From contig JAOXFI010000021.1 of NCBI GenBank assembly GCA_029232285.1, positions 17,098 through 81,097 on the forward strand: a stretch of 64,000 nucleotides of DNA. The letters are read 5' to 3'. The position numbers and the translations under genes are program-made. Below the pieces are notes generated by a model. That model saw nothing but the letters and a program-made list of their open reading frames with translations. It ran no database searches and had not been told where the DNA came from. Below, piece after piece: positions 47,149 through 56,779 of this stretch (position 1 is the first letter of the stretch; each line of letters begins with the position of its first letter). This DNA comes from Agmasoma carcini (nom. nud.). Its lineage: Eukaryota > Microsporidia > Thelohaniidae.

Positions 47149-47826
47149 ATGGACAGGACTGCAGAATATAAGAGTTATGTGATTGGACCTCAAAATAAGG
47201 CTAGAAATGATAAAGAAATGTTCTATGAGACTATATACTCACAGATAGAGAGCTTAAATCAACATATTGTACCTAAATTATCATATAAATCACTACTGGT
47301 GTATGAAGACAAATATAAAAAGCTAAAAGATTCAAATAATCTAGAAAATGTAGTAGTTACATCCTCTAATGATGAATGTTCTCACTTTGAAGGTATAAAA
47401 GCAATAATAAACAACAAATTTAAAAGACTTGGATTAAAAATTCAAAAAATAAAGAATCAGAAGGCAAATATTGATATACATTTAGTTCCAGAAAGACCCT
47501 CAAATTTTAAACAAAGTACGTATAATTTTCAGGAGGAGCTTTTGGAGGAAGAAAATAAAAAAATATTGAAAGATAAAAGCTATGAGTTGACCAGAAGAAG
47601 GTTATTGGACATAGAAAAGATACAAACGGCTATTAGTGAGTCTCTTGAACTACAAGATGAAAGGATTGATGGTATAGTTAATGTGATTGATAATACATCG
47701 AAGGTTATTGATGATGCGAATAATTATGATGATTTTTCAACAGGAAGTTTTGCCAGACGTGCTGCGTTTCTTATTTTAATTTGTTTAACAATTCTTTTGA
47801 TATTTCTCCATTATTTTTATAAATAA
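47149..47826 (+). CDS. Tail-anchored SNARE, probably Qa-type
   Basis: A 225-residue protein with a single C-terminal membrane anchor (about 206-223, AAFLILICLTILLIFLHYF). It is preceded by a SNARE-like heptad helix (DIEKIQTAISESLELQDERI, then DGIVNVIDNTSKVIDDANNY, about 160-200). The N-terminal part is helical and hydrophilic, as in syntaxins. The wording suits Qa- or Qb/Qc-SNAREs of the ER-Golgi (Sed5 or Ufe1 types), but the zero-layer Gln cannot be assigned with certainty; Q in LELQDE is a candidate. It starts 45 bases after the preceding gene. A pairing with the Sly1 homologue encoded at 40944 is conceivable because Sly1 binds Sed5 and Ufe1. Confidence 0.75.
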   Translation: MDRTAEYKSYVIGPQNKARNDKEMFYETIYSQIESLNQHIVPKLSYKSLLVYEDKYKKLKDSNNLENVVVTSSNDECSHFEGIKAIINNKFKRLGLKIQKIKNQKANIDIHLVPERPSNFKQSTYNFQEELLEEENKKILKDKSYELTRRRLLDIEKIQTAISESLELQDERIDGIVNVIDNTSKVIDDANNYDDFSTGSFARRAAFLILICLTILLIFLHYFYK

Positions 47827-47941
47827 ATTATGGTGTGGATTTATAGTATTTGTAGATAAATAAATTGTTATTGATGCAATCACTTGTCATCAGCTTTGAA
47901 AATATTTTTGATAAAATAGTGGTGATTTATGGTGGGTGGTA
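47827..47941. other. Short spacer
   Basis: Nothing recognised. Confidence 0.3.
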
Positions 47942-48143
47942 TTTTTGACTTAGTAATTTAGCTCTAAAGGAGACAACTTATCTACCCCTAATTGACTTAA
48001 TATAAGTAGGTTTTATGAGGGTGACCCATCATTTAATCTATTTTTGACTTAGTAATTTAGCTCTAAAAGAGACAACTTGTCCACCCCTGATCGATGGGTC
48101 AAATATAAGTAGGTTTTATGAGGGTAACCCACCATTTAATCTA
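47942..48143 (+). repeat. Tandem duplication of about 100 bp
   Basis: Copies at 47942-48040 and 48041-48143 share TTTTTGACTTAGTAATTTAG, GAGACAACTT, CACCCCT (CTACCCCT in the first), AGTAGGTTTTATGAGGGT and CCATTTAATCTA. They are about 90% alike. Confidence 0.93.
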
Positions 48144-48474
48144 TTTTAGTCTAGTTTAAGATGTGATCAATAATATTTTTTCTATCTCAATAGATAAATA
48201 TTTTTTTGATAAATTTAAGGTAAGTTTAAAATATTATTAATAAATGATTATCATCTCTCATATAATAGACTTTATCCTCTTTTTTCATATTTAATGACTG
48301 TGTTGTAACAAATCACGTATTGAGATATCTTATTTAACTTTATTTCAGCAATACACCCTGACCTAAAAACGTTATTTAAATTTTATTTAATACAATATTT
48401 TAATGTTAACAACTTTATAAGCTTTTGATCATGATTTAAATAAGCTTTTAAATTCAAATTACTTAAACATTTAT
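48144..48474. other. AT-rich spacer
   Basis: No gene seen. Confidence 0.4.
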
Positions 48475-48834
48475 TTAAAACATATTTCCAGTCACCACCC
48501 CCATCATAATACCAAGAAGCCCATTTTTTAAAGCAAAGTTAAAACCATTACGCCAAGTACTAAAAAATGATGTAAAAAACACTGATAAAATACCACCAAT
48601 CCCAGATTTAACTCTAAGTTTATATAAAACATAAGTTACAATGCAAAAAATAACATTATGACGAGCCTGATCAACCCCCTTGCTTATAGCTCTAGCATAT
48701 TTAATAATATTCGTTAAATTGTTACCATTTTCATTATCTTTAGTAAAAGACTTAACAAAACTTGTTGCAGTAGAAGAAAGAAAAGATTTCGTTGTTTCTT
48801 CTATCAAATTAGAATAAAACTCTGAAAATTTCAT
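48475..48834 (-). CDS. Small hypothetical membrane protein
   Basis: A 119-residue frame starting 22 bases after the Rad4-like stop on the same strand, with AAATTTTTTAAAAAAATTCC before its ATG. I do not recognise it. The N-terminal 50 residues are soluble and Ser/Thr/Asn-rich; three hydrophobic stretches follow (about 58-73 NVIFCIVTYVLYKL, 77-94 GIGGILSVFFTSFF, 105-117 GLLGIMMGVVTG). Glycine-rich membrane helices could suggest an oligomeric or peroxisomal/mitosomal type, but nothing supports a choice. The frame and strong start context argue for a real gene. Confidence 0.65.
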   Translation of the reverse strand: MKFSEFYSNLIEETTKSFLSSTATSFVKSFTKDNENGNNLTNIIKYARAISKGVDQARHNVIFCIVTYVLYKLRVKSGIGGILSVFFTSFFSTWRNGFNFALKNGLLGIMMGVVTGNMF

Positions 48835-48856
48835 TGGAATTTTTTTAAAAAATTTA

Positions 48857-50050
48857 CTAAATTCTTCTTTTAATTTCTAAATACGCCTTAAATCTTTTAA
48901 AATATTTTTTCCATTCAGCTATTGATTCTTCAAAGGCCTTATTTTCTTCTTCTATGTTTTTATAGTAAAGATAGTCATTTTCAAATTGATTAACTAAGAA
49001 AGAATCTTGTTTTTTAACAAATACACCCTCAATTATTGGTTGTTTTGATCTAAATCCAATATGACACTTAGAATGAGGTATTTTTAACAAATCAGCCATA
49101 TGTGATACTTTTCTAACGTATACGCACCCTATGGGAATATGATTGTTGTGGAAGTAAGGCATCACTCTATCACCTAGACTTTCAACTATAATAGGCTCTA
49201 CCTGGTATTGAGAATATAGTTTTTTCTGGTTATGCTTTCTGTATGGTATTATTTGGTTATCCTTTAAAGATTTCCCTTCTCTATTCCAACCAGCTTCAGT
49301 TTTTAAATATTTTATATTTTTTTTAGAGTAAATATGTTCACCTTTTAAGGCACCATAACAAGGTCGAAGGGGGTGTATGAATTGATTAGGACTGCATAGG
49401 GTCTGAATTATATATAAAGGATGTATTTTCAACCTTTTAATGCTTAAAGGTACTTTATTTAAACGTTTTTCATCTAAAATTCTAAAGTTTCTGCCATCAA
49501 GTTCAAATTCTGTGTCTATATTTGGTAGATTTTTGATTATTGAATCAATTGCTTTTTTAAAGCTTGTGTATCGTACATAATTTATATCAAAAAGAGGGGT
49601 TTGATCAATGATTTTTGCTTCCCAGTCAAATGAAAATAAGCACCCCTTGAGTTTGTTTTTATATTGAATGATTCTTTTGTTGAGTTCGTATTCTAAGAAG
49701 GTGTTGATATTATAGTTATGATCAATATTAAAGTATATTCTACAAGGTATATCATTAGATAGTAGGTTAATGAATATATCAATGTCTTTAAAGTGTGTAG
49801 GTTTGTCTATACCAGTAAAAAAGCCGTTAAATATGAAATTACCGTTAGGATTCAAACTTAAATCTTTGAATTTTTCATGATCGTTTAATTCTTTAGAAAT
49901 CTGAAATGTTCTTTTTTTTCTTAAATCATTTAAAATTACAAATAACTTGTTTAAATACAACAAAGTGGATTCTGTTTTTGTTTTTAGTTTTATTTTTTGA
50001 GCTTGTGTCAGATTTTCATCAAAAACTGTTTCCCAACTGTCATCATCCAT
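48857..50050 (-). CDS. RAD4: DNA damage recognition protein Rad4/XPC
   Basis: A damage sensor of nucleotide excision repair. The 397-residue protein keeps the C-terminal beta-hairpin domains. BHD1 includes KVPLSIKRLKIHPLYIIQT, then NQFIHPLRPC (about 199-231) and the GEHIYSKKNIKYLKTEAGWN block (238-256). BHD2 includes LKDNQIIPYRK, then KLYSQYQVEPIIVES (262-291). BHD3 starts VMPYFHNNHIPIGCVYVRK (296-314) as in the family's N-x-x-G-N-x-x-x-x-x-x-x-M-x-P-x-G-x-x-H/Y pattern. The transglutaminase-like domain that precedes these in yeast Rad4 (754 aa) is shortened, although residues 85-170 may be its remnant. The tail is helical. Confidence 0.88.
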   Translation of the reverse strand: MDDDSWETVFDENLTQAQKIKLKTKTESTLLYLNKLFVILNDLRKKRTFQISKELNDHEKFKDLSLNPNGNFIFNGFFTGIDKPTHFKDIDIFINLLSNDIPCRIYFNIDHNYNINTFLEYELNKRIIQYKNKLKGCLFSFDWEAKIIDQTPLFDINYVRYTSFKKAIDSIIKNLPNIDTEFELDGRNFRILDEKRLNKVPLSIKRLKIHPLYIIQTLCSPNQFIHPLRPCYGALKGEHIYSKKNIKYLKTEAGWNREGKSLKDNQIIPYRKHNQKKLYSQYQVEPIIVESLGDRVMPYFHNNHIPIGCVYVRKVSHMADLLKIPHSKCHIGFRSKQPIIEGVFVKKQDSFLVNQFENDYLYYKNIEEENKAFEESIAEWKKYFKRFKAYLEIKRRI

Positions 50051-51237
50051 ATATAAAAAAATTTATTGTAAAAAAATAAATTAGTGTAAAATATTATAAA
50101 GGACTTCATATATCAAATTGATATATGAAAGGTCGTTTAAATAGATTATTGTTATGTGATAAAATTTAGTATAATAAGGCTATATTATTTTAAAGTGTAT
50201 ACTTATACAACGGTAACACGAATGTTTACCATATTTATATATTGTGGTAACTATAAAGACTAATAGTTACACACCTGATGCTAAAACTACAACTATATAC
50301 TAATGGTAGTTCAAGGAGAGACACTATAACTACACTGGAGACATAATACACTTCTAAAATGATTGATTTATGGTAAAATATAAATAAACAAAACCTTGGT
50401 AAAGAATCCTAATAAATATTTTTTTGGGTCTTATATAACTGTTTTTAGATCTATTTTTAATTTTAACAAATTTAAACGGTATATTAGACCATTATTTTTT
50501 ATGAAAATATCAACTTAGAAGCGTTGTATTGTTAAATAAAATCAAGTGATTGAGCTGGTCAATCCATAATATCATTTTCATAAAATAAACTGACCCAGTG
50601 ACATCATTTGTGCTAAATGATGTAAATTATGTACTATAAGATCAATAAAAACACGTTTATTTTACTAGGACTAAATTTTTTTAATCCTTTACTTGATATT
50701 CAACTCTAATATATTAGACTAGCTCTTCTCAAGTTGTAGTTTTATTGATACACTCTTCTTTGATCATATTTCTTAAATTTCTCTATACTAATCTATTCTT
50801 GTCTCTCTTATTAGCTTAAATATGCATTTATATATTTTTGTGTTTGAAATATTATTTAAAATCCCTCTTGAACTAATTTCTTTATGTAGCTTATTCAAAA
50901 AAATATTATCTGCAACTCTTGTACGAATATTCATACTATAATTATTTGTAGTTATATTTTTTTAAGAAATGAAAAATATATTTTTCATCATATTTAAATA
51001 ATCTTAATAATTCTATTACTCCCGATTGATTACCTTTGAATTTAAAGACCAATGATTACTCATAAGGATAATATTTTATATTATAAATCCCTTATAGTAA
51101 TATATATTAATGATTATAACAATATATTTGATAATAAATTAATGACTATGGCAATATTTATTAAAATATCAACAGTTCAGTAAAAATTAATCATTTTTGA
51201 ATTTACTGTATTTTTCCCTCCAGTGTATATAATAAAT
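50051..51237. other. Gene-poor spacer
   Basis: About 1.2 kb between the divergent Rad4-like and beta-trefoil genes. Several short palindromic steps near 50100 (TTCATATATC facing GATATATGAA). No coding or RNA signal could be supported. Confidence 0.4.
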
Positions 51238-51292
51238 AAATAAATATATTTACAGGTTGATATGAAACTTTATAAATAGATAAATAAAGAAA
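51238..51292. repeat. MITE-like motif copy
   Basis: ATTTACAGGTTGATATGAAA plus AATAGATAAATAAA matches, in the same order, the arm wording near 16190 and 18190. Confidence 0.4.
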
Positions 51293-51439
51293 AATAATCT
51301 AAATATTTATAATCATAATACAAAAATATTTATAATTATATTATAAAATTATTCTTTTATTGTACTATTTTGATTAATTATTTTAACTTAAAACCTGTGT
51401 TTTATAAAAAGTATTTATATCGAACATAATAAATAAACA

Positions 51440-52552
51440 ATGAATTATATTCTTATCATTTACATATCATTTATACATACCAGAAACATACATGATCTAG
51501 TTAATAAGAATCTAAGAGTCTTTCTAGCTGCTTATAATCACATGTATCTAGGTAAGGACACTTATGATAACAAAATATCAATTCAAAGTAAATTTATTGA
51601 TAATCCTAAATTTAATGCTATAGTTAAAATAATAAATAAGGATGATAAATATATGATAGAGATTGATGGAGATAATATATGTGATGTTGAATCAAAGGTA
51701 GATATATGTGATAGAAAAAGTACATTATGGTCAATTGATCAAGGTAATAATGGATATATGATAGAAAAGAATAATAAATGTTTGACAAATGATGATAAAG
51801 GGGTTATTATGTCAAGATGTACAGGTGATCAAGATCAAATATTTGATTTTAAGTCAATAGAGACTAACAATTGTGGTATTAAAGATTTTATTAAAGATTT
51901 TGATTCTGATGATGAAGTACCTCATAAAGTAATAAATATTATAAATACTTCTAAAGAACCAGAGACAGCAATTATAAGAGAGCATCATACACCACATATA
52001 ATAACTCATGAAGATTCACATCATAATGATATCAAATTTGAAATAATTGATGAGGCTGAAAGAATTTACAGACCAAAGAAGGTCAGATATGCAAGAGTAG
52101 TGAAGAAGGGTAAAGATAAAGGTATAGATAAGGGTATATATAAAGGTATATATAAGGGTAAAGATAAACCAAATCATAACCATAATAATAATCATAAACA
52201 TTCAAATATATTTATTGATTCAGATCATCATAGAAGTACAAATCATTCTTCAACAATAACTAAATTATCAGAAATACCATCAGATAAAAAACCAATAGAA
52301 ATGGAATTTGATAGCACAGAAACAGAAGAATATGATGATAAAAGTAATGATGATGAAGTTAGTTCACATGATAGTACTGAACATACCAAAAGTGATGATG
52401 AAGATGTAAAAAGTGGCGATGAAGATACCAAAAGTGGCGATGAAGATATAAAAATCGAAGATGAAGATGTAAAAAGTGAAGATGATTCAAGTAGTGGTGA
52501 TGAAATTATAACTTTTGATAATTTTAAAGATTTATTAGAAAATTTAGTATAA
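51440..52552 (+). CDS. Predicted secreted ricin-B-like beta-trefoil protein with acidic tail
   Basis: Residues 1-17 (MNYILIIYISFIHTRNI) look like a signal peptide. Residues about 20-140 read as a single ricin-B-type lectin beta-trefoil: LRVFLAAYNHMYLG, CDVESKVDICDRKSTLWSID and CLTNDDKGVIMSRC followed by QIFDF, the last corresponding to the C-L-x-x-x-x-x-V-x-x-x-x-C and Q-x-W/F pattern. Such sugar-binding modules occur in secreted microsporidian proteins. The remainder is low complexity: a Lys-Gly-Ile tract with KGIYKG and KGKDK steps (about 230-250), a His/Asn-rich tract, and an acidic tail with repeats of KSGDED and KSEDED type. No membrane anchor follows. A function in binding host or spore glycans is inferred; only the sugar-binding fold, not any toxin activity, is suggested. 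Confidence 0.75.
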   Translation: MNYILIIYISFIHTRNIHDLVNKNLRVFLAAYNHMYLGKDTYDNKISIQSKFIDNPKFNAIVKIINKDDKYMIEIDGDNICDVESKVDICDRKSTLWSIDQGNNGYMIEKNNKCLTNDDKGVIMSRCTGDQDQIFDFKSIETNNCGIKDFIKDFDSDDEVPHKVINIINTSKEPETAIIREHHTPHIITHEDSHHNDIKFEIIDEAERIYRPKKVRYARVVKKGKDKGIDKGIYKGIYKGKDKPNHNHNNNHKHSNIFIDSDHHRSTNHSSTITKLSEIPSDKKPIEMEFDSTETEEYDDKSNDDEVSSHDSTEHTKSDDEDVKSGDEDTKSGDEDIKIEDEDVKSEDDSSSGDEIITFDNFKDLLENLV

Positions 52553-52779
52553 AAAATTTATTTTAATAAAAAGTATTTAAAAAGATATAATAATATTATT
52601 ATACATAAACAAATATTTATATAATACATTTTATGTTAAAATAATGATAAATTTATTAAAAAAATATCCATCAAATTTCAAACATTTCATATCAAATTAT
52701 AATTGGATGGATAAATCATATAATATATAAACTTTGATATTTACATGATTCAGAGTTAAAACATTATAAATAACAAGTA
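52553..52779. other. AT-rich spacer
   Basis: Nothing recognised apart from ACATTTCATATCAAATTATA near 52681, a weak echo of the MITE-like motif. Confidence 0.3.
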
Positions 52780-52910
52780 ATTATACTATATCATGATAGT
52801 ATCTGTCAAAAGGGTACGTATAACCTTTTTACCGATCAATAGACAATCACCTTTTCTTTTAACAGCTAAATTTACTATTTCAAATGTATAAGTTAGTTAG
52901 TGAAAGTAAA
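52780..52910 (+). repeat. Diverged LTR-like repeat copy
   Basis: GTACGTATAACCTTTTTACC, CGATCAATAGACAATCACC and TTTTCTTTTAACAGC follow the order of the copy at 13500-13570. Confidence 0.4.
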
Positions 52911-52956
52911 ATATATTAAGGCCTATAAGTTTATAATCCTGTAAGTAAATATTGAA

Positions 52957-53150
52957 TCTGACCATGTCTGGCAATTTCTGACCATCTGACCATCTGACCA
53001 TCTGACCATCTGACCATCTGACCATGTCTGGCAATTTCTGACCATCTGACCATGACTGACCATGACTGACCATGACTGACCATGACTGACCATGACTGAC
53101 CATGACTGACCATGACTGACCATGACTAAATATGACCGGCTATGACTAAC
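52957..53150. repeat. Minisatellite of CATCTGAC and CATGACTGAC units
   Basis: First CATCTGAC (8 bp) and CATGTCTGGCAATTTCTGAC steps, then about eight perfect CATGACTGAC 10-mers, degenerating after 53125. Confidence 0.95.
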
Positions 53151-53234
53151 GATGTCTGATCATGACGATGCCTGACAATTTCTGATCATGACGATGACCG
53201 ATTATGACCAACATATACTAATATAAATAAATTT

Positions 53235-54047
53235 TTATAAAAGAATATTTAATATAATTAAGCTTAAACATAATGAAACCAACTTTTTAAAGACTGATGA
53301 AGCTTTTGGTACCTTGTAAAACCTTCTTGTTGCTCGATCATTTGGTTTGTTATTTGTGATCATAAACCATTTTCTATAAAGGCTGTCATATTCCAATTTC
53401 ATTTCTTGATCAATTATATCATCTGAGATAAATTTAGGATTGACACTTTTTTCAAAGTAAACAATTTCAATTTCATAATTTTTAGGCAATAATTTTGATA
53501 TAATTCTTAAAATTTTACTTTTAGAATTATTTTCATTTGAACCACCACCACAAGAAAAAAGTCTTCTTAAAAAAGACTTTTTATTACTTTTAGGATTGTT
53601 TTCATCATTATTTTCATTATTTTCATCACTACCAATATTAAAAACACCTTCAATAATATTTTCAATGGTTTCACCATTTTCATCATTTTCATCACTACCA
53701 ATATTAAAAACACCTTCAATAATATTTTCAATGGTTTCACCATTTTTTTCTTCATTCTCATCAACGTCATAATATATATCACTATTTTCAGCACGATCTT
53801 CCATTTCTTCCTCTGGAATTGAATTTAATTTAGTTCTAATTATTGAATCAATTTTTCCGATTGTTTCTCCACTGATTCCTTCATTTTCATGCAAAAATTT
53901 TATTAGTTTTACACTTGATGATTTAGTATCAGCTACATCATTTGATTGCATGACATTTTTTAATAAATCAAGTACTTTTAAATTAATATCTTGAGTGCAT
54001 AAAGCATAAGTGATGGTTTGTACAAATAGACCGATGGAAAGGTTCAT
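53235..54047 (-). CDS. Paralogous secreted/membrane family, member A
   Basis: 270 residues from the ATG at 54047; an ATG 14 codons upstream exists, but only the inner start gives a clean signal sequence (MNLSIGLFVQTITYALC), and the context AACTTTATATG resembles AACTTTCAATG of its relatives. I know no named family. Residues 18-95 are helical and charged. A perfect internal duplication of a 22-residue unit follows (NGETIENIIEGVFNIGSDEN, about 98-141), then a basic KKSFLRRLF patch. The C-terminal domain (about 185-250) contains YEIEIVYFEKSVNPKF, then YDSLYRKWFMI and RATRRFYKVP, and the hydrophobic end LVSLCLSLIILNILL. That domain aligns with members B and C (KIKIIKLPKQFDP and IKVPKQYNPEDL). It lies in a same-strand array of four relatives. 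Confidence 0.75.
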   Translation of the reverse strand: MNLSIGLFVQTITYALCTQDINLKVLDLLKNVMQSNDVADTKSSSVKLIKFLHENEGISGETIGKIDSIIRTKLNSIPEEEMEDRAENSDIYYDVDENEEKNGETIENIIEGVFNIGSDENDENGETIENIIEGVFNIGSDENNENNDENNPKSNKKSFLRRLFSCGGGSNENNSKSKILRIISKLLPKNYEIEIVYFEKSVNPKFISDDIIDQEMKLEYDSLYRKWFMITNNKPNDRATRRFYKVPKASSVFKKLVSLCLSLIILNILL

Positions 54048-54395
54048 ATAAAGTTGATAATTTTTATTTTTATAGTTTTTAAATATCAATTTTTATAAAA
54101 TTTGTTATTAATGTAGAAAATATAAGATCAGCATAAAAAAGCTTATGGATTAAAATAAAAGGCTTAATAATTAAATAAAAAGGGCTTATTGATTAAAATA
54201 AATAAATTTATGATATAATGAAATATTTTGATTTATGATATTTTATCATAAAATGATTTATTATAATCTTTATGCATAACGATCAGATATAATAATTTTT
54301 ATGCAAAATAAATAAATAAAAATTTTATTGATAATTCAAAGACTTGAGTCATTACATACAGTCATTGTTAGATATAAAACTTAATAATTTTAGAT
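54048..54395. other. AT-rich spacer
   Basis: Upstream region of member A; no gene seen. Confidence 0.35.
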
Positions 54396-54630
54396 TAAGG
54401 TACAAAGGATATAAGGTAATAAGTTAATAAGGTATTAAGGTACAAATGATATAAGTTAATAAGGTAATAAGGTATTAACGTAATAAGATATTAAGGTAAT
54501 AAGGTAATAAGATATTAAGGTAATAAGGTAATAAGTTAATAAGATATTAAGGTATTAAGGTATTAAGGTAATAAGGTAATAAGTTAATAAGTTAATAAGG
54601 TATTAAGGTAATAAGTTAATAAGGTAATGG
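54396..54630. repeat. Tandem repeat of AAGGTAATAAGTTAAT / AAGGTATT units
   Basis: About 30 irregular 8-base steps AGGTAATA, AGTTAATA and AGGTATTA. It ends in GGTTTCGATCCCCATCC, which resembles a tRNA T arm but has no partner strand. Confidence 0.92.
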
Positions 54631-54811
54631 TTTCGATCCCCATCCTAAAAAGATATTTAAAAAATATATACAAGTCATATAAAAATTTTATAAAATATAT
54701 ATACAATTCATATATAAAGTCATATTAAACTATACATACAAGGCATATAACAATTATAAAAATATATATACAATTCACATATAAATAACCTAAAAATAAC
54801 TTAAAATTTAT
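54631..54811. other. Spacer with ATATATACAA steps
   Basis: Repeats of TATATATACAATTCATATA type between 54660 and 54785; no gene. Confidence 0.4.
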
Positions 54812-55822
54812 TTAACCACTTCCAAATATTTTTATCAAAATAGCTAAATCTAATAATACATAAATTGCAGCACCCAAAGCTTGTGCTTTATTTGGAGTTT
54901 TAACAAATTTTCTTTTGTATGTTCCATCTCTAAGTTTATATTTAATATAAAAATATCTTTTAAAATTTCTTTTAGTACTTCTAGACACAATTTCTAGATC
55001 TTCATCATCAAGAGTTGTTGGATCAAATTGCTTTGGTAGTTTTATTATTTTAATTTTAGTATGTGAAGGTTCTACATTTAAAATATTTAAAATATTTCCA
55101 ATGCTACGTACAGATAAACCAGGTATTTCTGATACAAAATCACCAAATTCAACATTTTCATCATCAACAACTACTTTTTTATTGAAAAATACACTTGAAT
55201 TTTTTCTATTATAATTTTTATCATTTCTTAAAATATTTTCTATTGTTTCTTCTTCCATAAATTCTGGAATTGGATTTGGCTTGATTTTATTTATATTTGA
55301 AACTTCATCCATCAAATTTTTTAATACATCTTCAATATTTTCTTGTGATGGATTTGACTTGATTTTATTTGTATTTTGTTGTGAAGTATTTATATTTGAT
55401 ATTTCAACCAACATATTTTTTAGTATATCTTCAATACTTTCATCAGCACTTTCTTCAGTACTTTCTTCCATTATTGATGAATTATAATTAAATAATAAAT
55501 CATAAAATAAAATTATATGATTTATAAAATTAGGTGTGACTTTCTTAATTTTATTTTGTCTTGTGAATAATTCAATTGTGGTCTTAAAAGTGTTGATATT
55601 TGATTCTACAAAAGGATCAGCTTGACTGTATTGAGATGAAAATATAAGCTTTGAGTCAATAATTTCACCTGAAACAATCGCTTTGTTTCTTTTAAACCAT
55701 TTTTCTAACAATTTTAACTTATAAGACTCTCCATATGAACTTAATTCATCAGTACTGAATATTATACTTGGATTATTGTTGCATAAACAAAATGTAAAGA
55801 ATATTTGTATTATTGAGAACAT
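54812..55822 (-). CDS. Paralogous secreted/membrane family, member B
   Basis: 336 residues. Signal sequence MFSIIQIFFTFCLC. The N-terminal domain starts PSIIFSTDELSSYGESYKLK (about 19-38), closely paralleled by NIIFSSEKLTTYRNTDELK in member C. The middle part has an internal repeat: SIEDILKNMLVEISNINT and NIEDVLKNLMDEVSNINK, followed by NPIPEFMEEETIENILRND. The C-terminal domain holds VEFGDFVSEIPGLSVRSIGN (about 224-243), KIKIIKLPKQFDPTTLDDED, then RNFKRYFYIKYKLRDGTYKR and KFVKTPNKAQALG, and a hydrophobic end (AAIYVLLDLAILIKIF). With the charged, basic domain before the last hydrophobic stretch, a type I surface protein with a short tail, or a GPI-like end, is conceivable. The start context in sense is TAATCTTTCAATG. 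Family function unknown. Confidence 0.8.
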   Translation of the reverse strand: MFSIIQIFFTFCLCNNNPSIIFSTDELSSYGESYKLKLLEKWFKRNKAIVSGEIIDSKLIFSSQYSQADPFVESNINTFKTTIELFTRQNKIKKVTPNFINHIILFYDLLFNYNSSIMEESTEESADESIEDILKNMLVEISNINTSQQNTNKIKSNPSQENIEDVLKNLMDEVSNINKIKPNPIPEFMEEETIENILRNDKNYNRKNSSVFFNKKVVVDDENVEFGDFVSEIPGLSVRSIGNILNILNVEPSHTKIKIIKLPKQFDPTTLDDEDLEIVSRSTKRNFKRYFYIKYKLRDGTYKRKFVKTPNKAQALGAAIYVLLDLAILIKIFGSG

Positions 55823-56077
55823 TGAAAGATTATTTTTTTTTTATTAAATAGTAAAATATTATATGATATAATGATATAATGATAGGATTGATTATATGAT
55901 GGGTTTGATTTGATCATTTTTATATTGATCATTTGATATCGATCATTTGATATTGATCATTTATTTATATTGATCATGATCATACTTTTTTATTTATAAT
56001 TTAAAGTTTGTATTTTTTATAAGTACAATTTTAGAAAAGTGAAAATATTTAAAGTTACTAAAGCTATACAAATTGAA
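55823..56077. other. Spacer with TGATCATTT steps
   Basis: Several TTGATCATTTGATAT steps between 55910 and 55985, a short tandem repeat; no gene. Confidence 0.4.
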
Positions 56078-56565
56078 CATATGACTAACCTTCACATATC
56101 TTACTGACGATGACTATGTCTGGTTATGACTGACGATGACCATGTCTGATCACGTCTGGCCATGTCTGACCACGTCTGACTATGTCTGATTATGACTGAC
56201 GATGATTATGTCTGACCACGTCTGACTATCTGACTATGTCTGACGATGACTATCTCTGACTATGTCTGATCATGACTATCACCTGACTATGTCTGATTAT
56301 GACTGACGATGACCACGTCTGACTATCTGACTATGTCTGATTATGACTGACGATGACCACGTCTGGCCATGTTTGACCACGATGACTGACGATGTCTGAC
56401 CACGATGACTATGTCTGATTATGACTGACGATGATTATGTCTGACTATGTCTGATTATGACTGACGATGATTATGTCTGACTATCTGACTATGTCTGATT
56501 ATGACTGACGATGATTATGTCTGACGATGACTGACCATGTCTGACCACGATGACTGATTATGGTT
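56078..56565. repeat. Large CTGACTATGTCTGATTATGA minisatellite
   Basis: About 490 bases of mixed steps CTGACTATGT, CTGATTATGACTGACGATGA, CCACGTCTGA. Higher-order units of 40-60 bases recur (for example around 56310-56350 and 56405-56470). Confidence 0.95.
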
Positions 56566-56779
56566 TGTTACAACAAAGAAGTGACCCTTTTATTATATAA
56601 ATAAACAAGAATTTATAGTGTAAATATTTTTATATAAAAAAATTATACTCTTCTTTTTAAATTACTTTTATTTAATTTTAAACAATTTCTTTAATCTCTT
56701 CTTAAATATATTATATTTTGCTAATCTATATGTTCTTTTCTGATAAACCTTGTATATCTATCACTAAATCTCTTATATA
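56566..56779. other. AT-rich spacer
   Basis: Probably the downstream part of the integrase relic that follows; no domain readable. Confidence 0.3.

Noticed and set aside
52897..53123. Three overlapping frames rich in MVSHGQSWS
   Set aside because: They are translations of the CATGACTGAC minisatellite in different frames, which is open in all frames by its unit structure.
54622..54650. T-arm-like GGTTTCGATCCCCATCC, possible tRNA
   Set aside because: The stem has a mismatch, and the 60 bases upstream are a minisatellite with no acceptor or D arm.
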